From an uncultured Alphaproteobacteria bacterium (lineage in GTDB: Bacteria > Pseudomonadota > Alphaproteobacteria > Micavibrionales > CSBR16-224): 64,000 bases of DNA. A model generated the notes under the pieces. It saw nothing but the letters and a program-made list of their open reading frames with translations. It searched no databases and was not told where the DNA came from. The position numbers and the translations under genes were made by a program. The DNA lies in the NCBI GenBank assembly GCA_950054485.1, contig CATLPD010000003.1, positions 243,509 to 307,508 of the forward strand, read 5' to 3'. This document shows, piece by piece, positions 54,262 through 62,168 of the stretch; positions within the stretch are counted from its first letter, which is position 1; the number at the start of each line of letters is the position of its first letter.

Positions 54262-55926
54262 ATGACAAAGCATCTAATCACTAGCGCCCTTCCTTATATT
54301 AACGGAACTAAGCACCTGGGAAATTTGGTCGGTTCAATGCTTCCAGCTGATATATATGCCCGTTATTTGCGACAAAAGGGTGAGCAGGTTTTATTCATAT
54401 GCGGGACGGATGAGCATGGAACGCCAGCAGAGTTAGCAGCTCTTAAAAATAATATGGCTGTCGGTGAATATTGTGAAAAAATGTATCAAAAACAAAATGA
54501 AATCTATGAAAAACTTGGTATTTCATTCGATTACTTTGGTCGTACAAGTAGCCAACAAAACAAAATACTGACCCAGCACATCGCCAATGCCCTCTATGAA
54601 AAGGGGTATATTTATGAAGGAACGGTAAAACAATTTTATTCCATTGATGATGATCTATATCTACCCGACAGATATGTAGAGGGAGAGTGCCCACATTGTG
54701 GCTATGAAAACGCTAGGGGCGATCAATGTGAAAATTGTACAAAACTATTAGACCCAGAGGATTTAGTAAAACCTAGGTCAGCAATATCCGGTAGTGAAAA
54801 TCTTGAACTAAGAGAGAGTAAGCACTTGTTTCTTTCTTTAAAAAAGATGGAAGGCAAATTGAGAACCTGGATAGAAACAAAAGAAGAATGGTCTCCGTTA
54901 GTGAAATCAATTGCTTTGAAGTGGTTAAATGAAGGTCTGCAAGACCGTTGTATTACAAGGGATTTAAAATGGGGTGTGCCTGTCGACCGTCCCGGATATG
55001 AAGGTAAAGTATATTATGTTTGGTTTGATGCCCCTATTGGATATATTTCAATAACTAAGGAATGGTCGGATCAAGCTCCTGAAGAAAGAAACTGGGAAGA
55101 CTATTGGAAAGATGATAAGGACGTTGAATATACGCAATTCATGGCAAAAGATAATGTGCCATTCCATACAATTAGTTTTCCTGCAACATTAATGGCAGCA
55201 GAAGAAAATTGGAAATTAGTTGATAATTTAAAGGGCTTTAACTGGCTTACTTATTACGGCGGTAAATTTTCTACAAGTCAGGGTCGGGGTATCTTTACAG
55301 ACCAGGCTCTTGAAATTATGCCAACGGATTATTGGAGATACTATCTAATTGCGCGCGCTCCTGAGGGCTCGGACTCTTCTTTTACATGGGAAGACTTCCA
55401 GCAAGTTTGCAATAAAGATTTAGCAGACGTCTTAGGGAATTTTGTCAATCGTCTCTATAAGTTCTCTCAGAAGAAATATAACGGCGAAGTTCCGAATGTT
55501 TCTAAATGGGATGAAGCAGAAAATAATTTATGCCAACAGCTTGATAAACACCTTAAAGCTTTTGATAAACATATGTCGGATAGAGAATACAGGAAGTCGG
55601 CCCAAGAATTGCGTCAGATTTGGTCTTTAGGTAATGTGTACATTGCAGAAGAGGCACCTTGGTCAAACCCTGATAGAATGGATATAATCATTCGAACAAG
55701 CTTTAACTTATTAGGGCTGATTGCAAGACTGTCTAATAGTTTTCTACCTGACACATCCTTTATAATTGGAAAAAGCCTTAACATTAAAAGTTCTGAAAGC
55801 TGGACAAATGCTGAAGAGGAAATAAAAAACAACAAAATTAGTACATTCAAACAATTAGACGATGTTCTTTTCCGAAAAATTGAGGATGCTGAGGTGGAAA
55901 GTTGGAAAGATAAATTCGGATGCTAG
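54262..55926 (+). CDS. metG: Second-type methionyl-tRNA synthetase with altered KMSKS loop
   Basis: I chose ATG 54262 (MTKHLITSALPYINGTKHLG) with GGAG at 54249. The 554-residue protein has the class I MetRS layout: HLGN box (residues 18-21), the CP/zinc region with CPHCGY and CENC (about 147-162), the WFDAPIGYISITKEW methionine-site region, and the catalytic loop reading KFSTS (335-339) instead of K[MF]SKS. The second lysine, central to catalysis in known MetRS, is thus missing. The C-terminal tRNA-binding extension of longer MetRS is absent. It heads a RiPP-like gene cluster, so a self-resistance or modified function is likelier than housekeeping; this is inference. Confidence 0.85.
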   Translation: MTKHLITSALPYINGTKHLGNLVGSMLPADIYARYLRQKGEQVLFICGTDEHGTPAELAALKNNMAVGEYCEKMYQKQNEIYEKLGISFDYFGRTSSQQNKILTQHIANALYEKGYIYEGTVKQFYSIDDDLYLPDRYVEGECPHCGYENARGDQCENCTKLLDPEDLVKPRSAISGSENLELRESKHLFLSLKKMEGKLRTWIETKEEWSPLVKSIALKWLNEGLQDRCITRDLKWGVPVDRPGYEGKVYYVWFDAPIGYISITKEWSDQAPEERNWEDYWKDDKDVEYTQFMAKDNVPFHTISFPATLMAAEENWKLVDNLKGFNWLTYYGGKFSTSQGRGIFTDQALEIMPTDYWRYYLIARAPEGSDSSFTWEDFQQVCNKDLADVLGNFVNRLYKFSQKKYNGEVPNVSKWDEAENNLCQQLDKHLKAFDKHMSDREYRKSAQELRQIWSLGNVYIAEEAPWSNPDRMDIIIRTSFNLLGLIARLSNSFLPDTSFIIGKSLNIKSSESWTNAEEEIKNNKISTFKQLDDVLFRKIEDAEVESWKDKFGC

Positions 55927-55988
55927 AAGGACCGTTAACTTTGTGTTATTCTTATCACTGTACAATCTAACTATGGAAGGAGATTGAT

Positions 55989-56129
55989 ATGAAAGATAAA
56001 AACTACGTTTCAAAGAAATTTAAGGCTGAAAAGGCAAAAAAACCTAAGGAATCAAGCGTTAAAGCTGAGCCAGTTCCCGCAAGCAAACTGCCGAATTTTC
56101 CTGTTTTGATGCAAACAGAATATCAATAA
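55989..56129 (+). CDS. Candidate RiPP precursor peptide
   Basis: A strong AAGGAG site (55977-55982) precedes ATG 55989. The 46-residue peptide has a lysine-rich, helical leader-like N-terminal part (MKDKNYVSKKFKAEKAKKPK), a proline-containing middle, and a C-terminal core-like end NFPVLMQTEYQ. There is no cysteine; the candidate core offers Asn, Thr and Gln as modifiable side chains. It is followed by a terminator-like hairpin and then the modification genes, the classical order for a highly expressed precursor. The assignment is inferred from context and size. Confidence 0.65.
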   Translation: MKDKNYVSKKFKAEKAKKPKESSVKAEPVPASKLPNFPVLMQTEYQ

Positions 56130-56147
56130 CATTAATAAAGATTCTAC

Positions 56148-56173
56148 AAGAGGCTCTGAAAAGGGCCTCTTTT
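56148..56173 (+). terminator. Rho-independent terminator/attenuator after the precursor gene
   Basis: AAGAGGC (56148-56154) and GCCTCTT (56165-56171) pair around a ten-base loop and continue into TT. It lies between the precursor and the first modification gene, so partial termination would raise precursor over enzyme levels. Confidence 0.75.
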
Positions 56174-56189
56174 AATATAGGGAGTATGA

Positions 56190-57152
56190 ATGTTCGTTTG
56201 GTTTCCGAATAAAAAGTCGGCAGACAGGGTTGTAGATAATTTTGATAAAAAACTGTATTCTGCAGTTAGGTCAAGTCTTTCTGATCTTGATAGGGAAGAA
56301 GACGTGTCATGTTTTATAGAAGACGATTTCAAAGCACATCCCGAAGTTTATCAATGGCAATATAATTATCAAAGTTCTAAAGAAGAAGATTTAAACTCGT
56401 TTATTGATCAAAACTCACCGCTAAATATAAAAGAAAATATTGCCCAAAGCCGAAAACGGGCTAAAAAAAATGAAAATAAATTCGGCTTTCCATTAGATAC
56501 TGCATGGCCTGGTGCTGACAAAAGCCGTACAGAAAAGAGGGCTAAAAAAATTCTGGAAGATTTAGGTGAGAATAATCCTAATTTTACGTTTAACTCTATG
56601 GACCAGAAAAGAGTGGCTGAATGTTTGGTTAAAGCATTTAATCTTTTAGAAGATATCTGGCCGGAACAATTAGATGAAATAAAATCGTTGTTGCAAATCG
56701 CTGTAATATTTAAGTGTGATAAAGCAATAGGATTTACTGATGTAGAAACAAATGGCGTAATTTATATTAAAGAAGAAAGTGTAGATGACCCTGTTGAATT
56801 GGCAGAATTGATTGTACATGAAGTTGCGCATGGTTATCTAAATATGCTGTTTGCTTCTGAAACACTTTTCCTTAATGATGATGAAGAAAAATTTTCGTCC
56901 CCGCTGCGGCCAGACCCTAGACCTATGTTTGGCGTTTTCCATCAGTTGTTTGTATTAATGCGGTTACGTGAGTTTTATAAAAAAGTTCATAATATTGATG
57001 ATCGTTATGATGAAAAACTTGAGAAAATAAATATTTCTACAGAGGAAGCATTCTCTACAGTCTCTCAGCATGCGATTCTAACGCAAGCCGGGAAAGAATT
57101 AGTCAACAGTATCGAAAAAGAATTGAAAATACCGGCTAAAAATTGTGCGTAG
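56190..57152 (+). CDS. HExxH-motif peptide-modification protein
   Basis: The 320-residue protein has LIVHEVAHGYLNMLFASETL (residues about 212-231). Downstream follow SPLRPDPRPMFGVFHQLFVL and an arginine, the pattern of the HExxH-type putative peptide-modification family. Members of that family are reported as iron/2-oxoglutarate-dependent peptide beta-hydroxylases in other RiPP clusters. The N-terminal half is charged and without known motifs. The start at ATG 56190 has AGGGAG in front. Its stop overlaps the GTG start of the E1-like gene. Role proposed: hydroxylation of the precursor core. Confidence 0.75.
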   Translation: MFVWFPNKKSADRVVDNFDKKLYSAVRSSLSDLDREEDVSCFIEDDFKAHPEVYQWQYNYQSSKEEDLNSFIDQNSPLNIKENIAQSRKRAKKNENKFGFPLDTAWPGADKSRTEKRAKKILEDLGENNPNFTFNSMDQKRVAECLVKAFNLLEDIWPEQLDEIKSLLQIAVIFKCDKAIGFTDVETNGVIYIKEESVDDPVELAELIVHEVAHGYLNMLFASETLFLNDDEEKFSSPLRPDPRPMFGVFHQLFVLMRLREFYKKVHNIDDRYDEKLEKINISTEEAFSTVSQHAILTQAGKELVNSIEKELKIPAKNCA

Positions 57153-58245
57153 ATTTAGTTGTATCGATAAAGATAGAATACAGTTAAAGGGCAGTATTAA
57201 ACCTATATATCTCAATGAAAAAGAGCTCTTGTTTTTTTGTGGTGATAAAGGTGGGCTAAAAGTCTATTCTGATAATATTGATTTGTATAGTTTCTCAGAA
57301 AAGATATTAGAGGGCATTAGACTCAAGGAAATCCTAAATATTTATAGAGAGTATTCAGATGAAGCTCTCGAAATAATAGATATTTTAAAGCAGAATAACT
57401 TATTACTAAAAAGTGAGACAGGCTTAACGTTCACAAAAGCCGAACTGGAGTTTTATGACCGATTTATAGGTTATTTAGGTGAATCCGAAACCGCAAATCA
57501 AGATAGATTTGAAATGTTTAAAAGTATACGAAAATCCAAAATCTTGCTTTTTGGAATTGGTACAGTTGGCACTTGGGTTTTACAGCATTTATTAGCTTGC
57601 GGTATTGGTGAAATAGTTATTTTAGATAATGATTGTATAGAGGTCGACAATTTAAGTCGGCAGTCTTTATTTACCAAAAATGATATAGGTAAAAAGAAAT
57701 CATTAGTTGCACAGGAGTTTTCAAAAAAATACAGTGATTTAACGGAAATTAATGTGATTGATTGCTGGATATCAAATCAAACTGATTTAGAAAAAATAAT
57801 AAATAATAAATCTGGATTTGATATTGTTATTCAAACTGCAGATCAGCCCAGGTGGGATTTAGCTCTATGGACCTGTGAGCAATCAATAAAGGCAGAAATA
57901 CCATATATTAGGGCAAATCAGTTGGGGGCGGGGCCGTTGGTAATTCCGCATGAAACGGCTTGTTTAGGCTGTGAAAAAGAAAAGCTAAAAAACACAATAA
58001 GCAATGCAGAAGATCTCATAAGTGGCGCTCATCGCATTAAAGAAATGCCAGCACCAGCAATAGGTATTTTTCCGAGTGTAACATCGTCAATTCTCAGTTT
58101 GGAAATTGTACATTTTCTTGCCGGGCTTGATGAAAAGCTGTGTTTGAAAAATAAGAGACTGAAATGTGGTTATAATGAAAGCTGGAGCATAAAATATGAC
58201 CATTTGCAGATAAGTGAATCTTGCAAGGTGTGCCAAAATGCTTAA
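57145..58245 (+). CDS. E1-like (ThiF/MccB-type) adenylating protein with leader-binding region
   Basis: The 366-residue protein starts with GTG 57145, eight bases inside the upstream gene. Residues 1-85 look like a winged-helix RiPP recognition element (IRLKEILNIYREYSDEALEI, then DILKQNNLL). The ThiF fold follows, with KILLFGIGTVGTWVLQHLLA (nucleotide loop), VILDNDCIEVDNLSRQSLFT (catalytic Asp and NLxRQ) and two zinc pairs, CLGCEK and CKVCQN. The NLxRQ motif is intact, so adenylating activity is plausible, as in MccB, unlike the degenerate E1-like scaffolds in many YcaO systems. Its stop overlaps the YcaO start. Confidence 0.85.
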   Translation: MRRFSCIDKDRIQLKGSIKPIYLNEKELLFFCGDKGGLKVYSDNIDLYSFSEKILEGIRLKEILNIYREYSDEALEIIDILKQNNLLLKSETGLTFTKAELEFYDRFIGYLGESETANQDRFEMFKSIRKSKILLFGIGTVGTWVLQHLLACGIGEIVILDNDCIEVDNLSRQSLFTKNDIGKKKSLVAQEFSKKYSDLTEINVIDCWISNQTDLEKIINNKSGFDIVIQTADQPRWDLALWTCEQSIKAEIPYIRANQLGAGPLVIPHETACLGCEKEKLKNTISNAEDLISGAHRIKEMPAPAIGIFPSVTSSILSLEIVHFLAGLDEKLCLKNKRLKCGYNESWSIKYDHLQISESCKVCQNA

Positions 58246-59413
58246 TTACGGAGCATTAAATAAAGACCATATACAATTACAACTTCCCTTTCCAGAAAAT
58301 GAAAACTTCTTATTGGCCCGAATAGGGGCAACTAGTCCTGATTTTCCTGGCTCAAGTGCACATCCTAAAGGATATATTTTAGGGGCTGCTACAGGCTTTT
58401 CAAAAGAAAACGTAAAAATCAGAGCTTTTGCTGAATTGGTTGAAAGGCTAAGTGCTTTTTCTGCGGGAGTAGAAAACAAGGAAAATACAGTAACAAAAAA
58501 AAATGTTTCTGAGAGTTGGTATAAAGACTATATGTTTTGGGCACCGCCCAATATAGAAGTAAGTTGGGTTAATGGTATAAATCTATCAAATAGCTGTGAT
58601 CATTTAGTGCCAGCTCTTTTATCGTATTTAAATTGGCGACCTATTGAAGGAAAACGGCAAATTTTTTTGAAACCATCTGCTACTGGGTTGGCAGCACATA
58701 CAAATAAAGAGGCTTCTATTATAAACGCTTTATTAGAGGTGGTCGAGCGCGATATTGCTATGATCTCATGGAGATTGCCAAGATGGAAAGTGCGAAAGCT
58801 CAATCAAAATATCTTAAAAAATGAATATCACAAGTTAATTAAAGAACTTTCACTCAAGGTTGAACTATGGAATTTAGGTGAACTATTTGGAATTCCAGTG
58901 GTGCTAAGTGCTCTAAGTAAGGCCGACAATACTTGTTTAACTATTGGTACTTGTACAGCTGAAACCTTAGAATATGGCGTAGAAAAATCTTTAAACGAGG
59001 CCTTAATGTTGCAATGGTCAATTAGACAAATTGATCAAAGCAAAACTATAGAAACACCTAAAAACTCATTAGATCACGTTTTGTGGGCTTACCAAAATGG
59101 CCCTACCGTACTGAAGCATTTTCACGGCCTTGAAGATTTTCGTAATAGTGGTCCTTACCTAGATTTTACTAATTTGGAAATAGTGATATCAAATCTGAAA
59201 CAAATATATAAAAGTCCTATATTTTATGTAGATGTATCCGATCAAACAGCAAAAAATGAGGGCTGGTTTGTGTCACGATGCATTATTCCTGACGCTGTTC
59301 CAAGAGAAACTAATTTTGAGGAAAAAAATATTTTTCACCCACGTTATAAGCGTTTGCAGAAAGCCTATAATTTCGATGAAATATTAAATGAGTTGCCCCA
59401 CCCATATGGATAG
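58238..59413 (+). CDS. YcaO-domain ATP-dependent peptide-backbone-modifying protein
   Basis: YcaO enzymes phosphorylate amide backbones to install azolines, thioamides or amidines. I use ATG 58238 (MLNYGALNKDHIQLQLPFPE), which overlaps the E1-like stop. The 391-residue protein has the YcaO nucleotide/metal segments ATGFSKENVKIRAFAELVER, PSATGLAAHTNKEASIINAL followed by LEVVERD, and TCTAETLEYGVEKSLNEALM. It ends in a short proline motif LPHPYG resembling the C-terminal PxPxP end of azoline-forming YcaO proteins. Together with the RRE-containing E1-like protein it would act on the 46-residue precursor. Confidence 0.9.
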   Translation: MLNYGALNKDHIQLQLPFPENENFLLARIGATSPDFPGSSAHPKGYILGAATGFSKENVKIRAFAELVERLSAFSAGVENKENTVTKKNVSESWYKDYMFWAPPNIEVSWVNGINLSNSCDHLVPALLSYLNWRPIEGKRQIFLKPSATGLAAHTNKEASIINALLEVVERDIAMISWRLPRWKVRKLNQNILKNEYHKLIKELSLKVELWNLGELFGIPVVLSALSKADNTCLTIGTCTAETLEYGVEKSLNEALMLQWSIRQIDQSKTIETPKNSLDHVLWAYQNGPTVLKHFHGLEDFRNSGPYLDFTNLEIVISNLKQIYKSPIFYVDVSDQTAKNEGWFVSRCIIPDAVPRETNFEEKNIFHPRYKRLQKAYNFDEILNELPHPYG

Positions 59414-59444
59414 GCTAACAAATAAAAAAAATGGGAGAAGTGAA

Positions 59445-60077
59445 ATGGAAACTTTAGACGTATTTGATGAATTGTTTAATCCGCTTGATCCGCCGATTGC
59501 GACTATTGATAAGGTTCATAATGACGGGCTCTGGCATCAAACTTTTGCATGTTGGCTGGTTAATAAAAAAGACCGCAGTATAGTCTGGCAGCTTAGAGGG
59601 CCGCGCAATCGTATTGATCCGGGTAGTTTTGATGCATCTGCCAGTGGACATCTGTCTGCCGGAGAAAATCCTGAACATGGCTTTAGAGAATTGGAAGAAG
59701 AACTCGGCGTTACAATAGAAAAAAATAAACGGGCTTATTTAGGCGTTTTTAGGAATATAGCGATTAGAAATTCAGGCAAATATATCAATCATGAATTCTG
59801 TCATATATATCTCGCGCTAAGTGATTTTGGCCTGTCTGATTTCACGTTACAGGAAGGCGAAGTCGATGCGGCTTACGAGATGAATATTGACGAGGGGATA
59901 GCCCTGTTATCAGGTAAGAAAGATACTGTAATGCTAAAGGGTCTGGAAACTGACAAAAATATTACGGTTAAAGAGCTTTGCAATTATCACGAACGTACCG
60001 TTGTCTCGAATTATTATCTTAAAGTTCTTACAGCAGCAAGGGATATGCTGGAAGGCCGCACACCTCTTGCAGTTTAG
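59445..60077 (+). CDS. Nudix-fold protein with a one-residue-short Nudix box
   Basis: I chose ATG 59445, preceded by GGGAGAAG, over an upstream ATG inside the YcaO gene. The 210-residue protein resembles the YfcD/isopentenyl-isomerase-like Nudix group (GLWHQTFACWLVNKKDRSIV near the start). Its box reads GHLSAGENPEHGFRELEEEL followed by GV, in which only six residues separate the first Glu from the REL, instead of seven. All catalytic glutamates are present, but the helix register is altered. It is 31 bases after the YcaO gene and two bases before the zinc-finger gene. It could hydrolyse an adenylate intermediate or product, which is inference. Confidence 0.82.
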   Translation: METLDVFDELFNPLDPPIATIDKVHNDGLWHQTFACWLVNKKDRSIVWQLRGPRNRIDPGSFDASASGHLSAGENPEHGFRELEEELGVTIEKNKRAYLGVFRNIAIRNSGKYINHEFCHIYLALSDFGLSDFTLQEGEVDAAYEMNIDEGIALLSGKKDTVMLKGLETDKNITVKELCNYHERTVVSNYYLKVLTAARDMLEGRTPLAV

Positions 60078-60079
60078 CC

Positions 60080-60541
60080 ATGATTATAAAAGAAGACATT
60101 GAAAAAGCATTTTCTAAAAAAGACCGTAAATATTTATGGATACCCGAAGATCTACTTAAAAATGAAAATATATTGGCAAGACCCTTTTTTGGCTGGGTCC
60201 ATAGGTCGGGTCATATCGCATTTATGTTTCAAAACGGGTTTCAGCGTAATAAAAACAAAGGCATAGTTCTCTCTATCAGCCCATTAAAAGATAACCGGAG
60301 GGTCTGTATGTGTGATTGGTGCCTTTCTGTTTATCCGGTTTCCCGGATTGCCCAGCTTGGCTATCAGCAAACAAAGACTAGATCAGTTGGTCTCTATGCG
60401 TGTGGCCAATTGGATTGTGTTGACCGTATTCTTTCTCCGGATACGAATAATGTGCACAGCATGAGAGAAACGCTTACAAAAGAGCAAAAAATACAACGCT
60501 ATTATGCGCGGATAGGGAATTTTTTTGATAATAGCGTATAA
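60080..60541 (+). CDS. FBP/FusB-type treble-clef zinc-finger protein
   Basis: The 153-residue protein ends in the treble-clef zinc finger seen in FBP-domain and FusB-like proteins: CMCDWCLSV and later YACGQLDCVDRIL. FusB-type proteins bind elongation factor G and protect translation from fusidic acid. The N-terminal half (about 1-75) has the FBP-like IIKEDIEKAFSKKDRKYLW segment. It starts two bases after the Nudix stop, so it is translated with the cluster. A role in protecting the host ribosome cycle is possible, by family analogy only. Confidence 0.78.
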   Translation: MIIKEDIEKAFSKKDRKYLWIPEDLLKNENILARPFFGWVHRSGHIAFMFQNGFQRNKNKGIVLSISPLKDNRRVCMCDWCLSVYPVSRIAQLGYQQTKTRSVGLYACGQLDCVDRILSPDTNNVHSMRETLTKEQKIQRYYARIGNFFDNSV

Positions 60542-60711
60542 AGATTTTTAAGCGTGATGTAAATTTTGTCGTAATTTGGCATTATCGTTTTCTACAGAAA
60601 AAGATAAAGCACTTACGGTAGATTAAAAAAACATTTATAATTTAATTATAATATTTTCTTCTTAAGGTATGTTTATATAATGCGATTTATAATATCAAAA
60701 AAGTAATTACG

Positions 60712-61170
60712 ATGACTAAAATTAATCATGAAAAAATTAATAAGCTTGAGAAAACACGCGCATCAAAATTTAATGCGAGTGATCTGGATTGCGACAAAAC
60801 TAATAAAAAGGAAATTATAAATAATATAATAGAAATGGGGGAGTTTTATGAAACAGCAAAGGAAATAAAAAAAAGTCAAAGTCTCATAAATAATAATATA
60901 GATTGTACTTCTATAAAAACTGTTAGAAAAGAATATCAAAAATTGGCATGCTCTGTTCTTATGCATCTTAATAGGCATAAAGATATAAGGCTTTGTAGAT
61001 CTTTTATAGATAAGATGCCAATAGTGTTGAACCGGCGTAAAATGATCAATTTTCTTCTTATGTGCGGACAATTAAAAACAAGCAATATTGAAGATATTAA
61101 TAGTCTTTCATATTGTGATAAATCAAAACTTTGCGTTTGGAGGGTATTAGAAATTCCATGGTGGGAATAG
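60712..61170 (+). CDS. AT-rich hypothetical protein
   Basis: The 152-residue, lysine- and asparagine-rich product (start MTKINHEKINKLEKTRASKF) is not recognised. It is predicted mostly helical with no membrane segment. Its coding region is markedly more AT-rich than the synthetase or recombinase genes, which suggests a separate origin. A 170-base non-coding stretch separates it from the zinc-finger gene. Confidence 0.5.
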   Translation: MTKINHEKINKLEKTRASKFNASDLDCDKTNKKEIINNIIEMGEFYETAKEIKKSQSLINNNIDCTSIKTVRKEYQKLACSVLMHLNRHKDIRLCRSFIDKMPIVLNRRKMINFLLMCGQLKTSNIEDINSLSYCDKSKLCVWRVLEIPWWE

Positions 61171-61265
61171 AGAAAATTTTAAAAGACTTTAACGGATAAA
61201 ATATTATTTTATCTTATAGCTGAGCGAAGAAAAACATTACAAATATATAAAATTGAGTTGTAAAT

Positions 61266-61988
61266 ATGAGTGAACCTAATCTACCTACAAACCTGAAAAG
61301 CATTCATCTCCATGAAGAAGCCTTAAGAAAACAAGCCATTAAAATTATTCAATGTAATCCCGGACTTATTCTTCACGTGGATGTAATTGAGCGTGCAATG
61401 ACAATTGCCAATTTAATTAGAGAATATCCAACGGATGATGAGGATATAAGAGTTGTTCAAATGCTTAGCATAAGAATTTTTAATGCGTTCGCAGCAAGTT
61501 TTAAATTACTTCTTTCGGGGTATCACCAAAAAAGTGCAATGATAATGCGTGATATTTTAGAAACAGTTTTTCTAATGGATTTGTTTAGTACTGATAAGTC
61601 AGCGATAGAGGAATGGAGAAACTCAGATAAAAAGAAAAGAAGAAATTTTTTTTCTCCAGCTTCAGTGCGTAAAAAGCTCGATGAGCGGGACGGTTTTAAT
61701 AATATGAAGCGTGCAAAGGCTTATGAAATGCTTTCCGAGCTTGCATCACACCCTACTATGTACACTCAAAATATGTTAAAAAAAGAAATGGATGGAGACA
61801 TATTAACAGGTCCATTTATGGGGAACACCATATTAAGGCAAGGATTAGAAGAACTTGCAAAAAATGCAGTGCAAGCCGGGGAAATTATAAATTTGTTTTT
61901 GCCTCAAGAATGGGACCCTGAAAATATTCGCGAAAATTTTAAAACCCTGAAAAACAATTGGATTAAAGCTTTTTATAACTTTAATTGA
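61266..61988 (+). CDS. Hypothetical helical protein (paralogue of fragment at 49732)
   Basis: The 240-residue protein is predicted all-helical (for example SAMIMRDILETVFLMDLFST). Its N-terminal 50 residues resemble the truncated gene at 49732 (LILHVDVIERAMTIANLI). No motif of known function is visible. The recurring presence of this family on both sides of the recombinase and RiPP region suggests it belongs to the mobile backbone. Confidence 0.65.
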   Translation: MSEPNLPTNLKSIHLHEEALRKQAIKIIQCNPGLILHVDVIERAMTIANLIREYPTDDEDIRVVQMLSIRIFNAFAASFKLLLSGYHQKSAMIMRDILETVFLMDLFSTDKSAIEEWRNSDKKKRRNFFSPASVRKKLDERDGFNNMKRAKAYEMLSELASHPTMYTQNMLKKEMDGDILTGPFMGNTILRQGLEELAKNAVQAGEIINLFLPQEWDPENIRENFKTLKNNWIKAFYNFN

Positions 61989-62119
61989 ACCACTTCATAA
62001 AACTCGTGCTTCACCTCTATAAAATTTTTGTTTGAATATATCGGGTGGAAATCCCGCAAGAAATTTATATCAGTATAAGTATACAATTCATGGTTGTTGA
62101 TATTGCAGTTTATGTAACT

Positions 62120-62143
62120 TAATAGTATTATAGTATACTATTA
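62120..62143. promoter_or_regulatory. AT-rich inverted repeat before the Hachiman-like gene
   Basis: TAATAGTAT (62120-62128) and ATACTATTA (62135-62143) form a perfect nine-base inverted repeat with a six-base spacer. It lies 26 bases upstream of the gene at 62169, a typical operator position. Confidence 0.45.
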
Positions 62144-62168
62144 TAAACGCATGTTTTAAATAAATATT

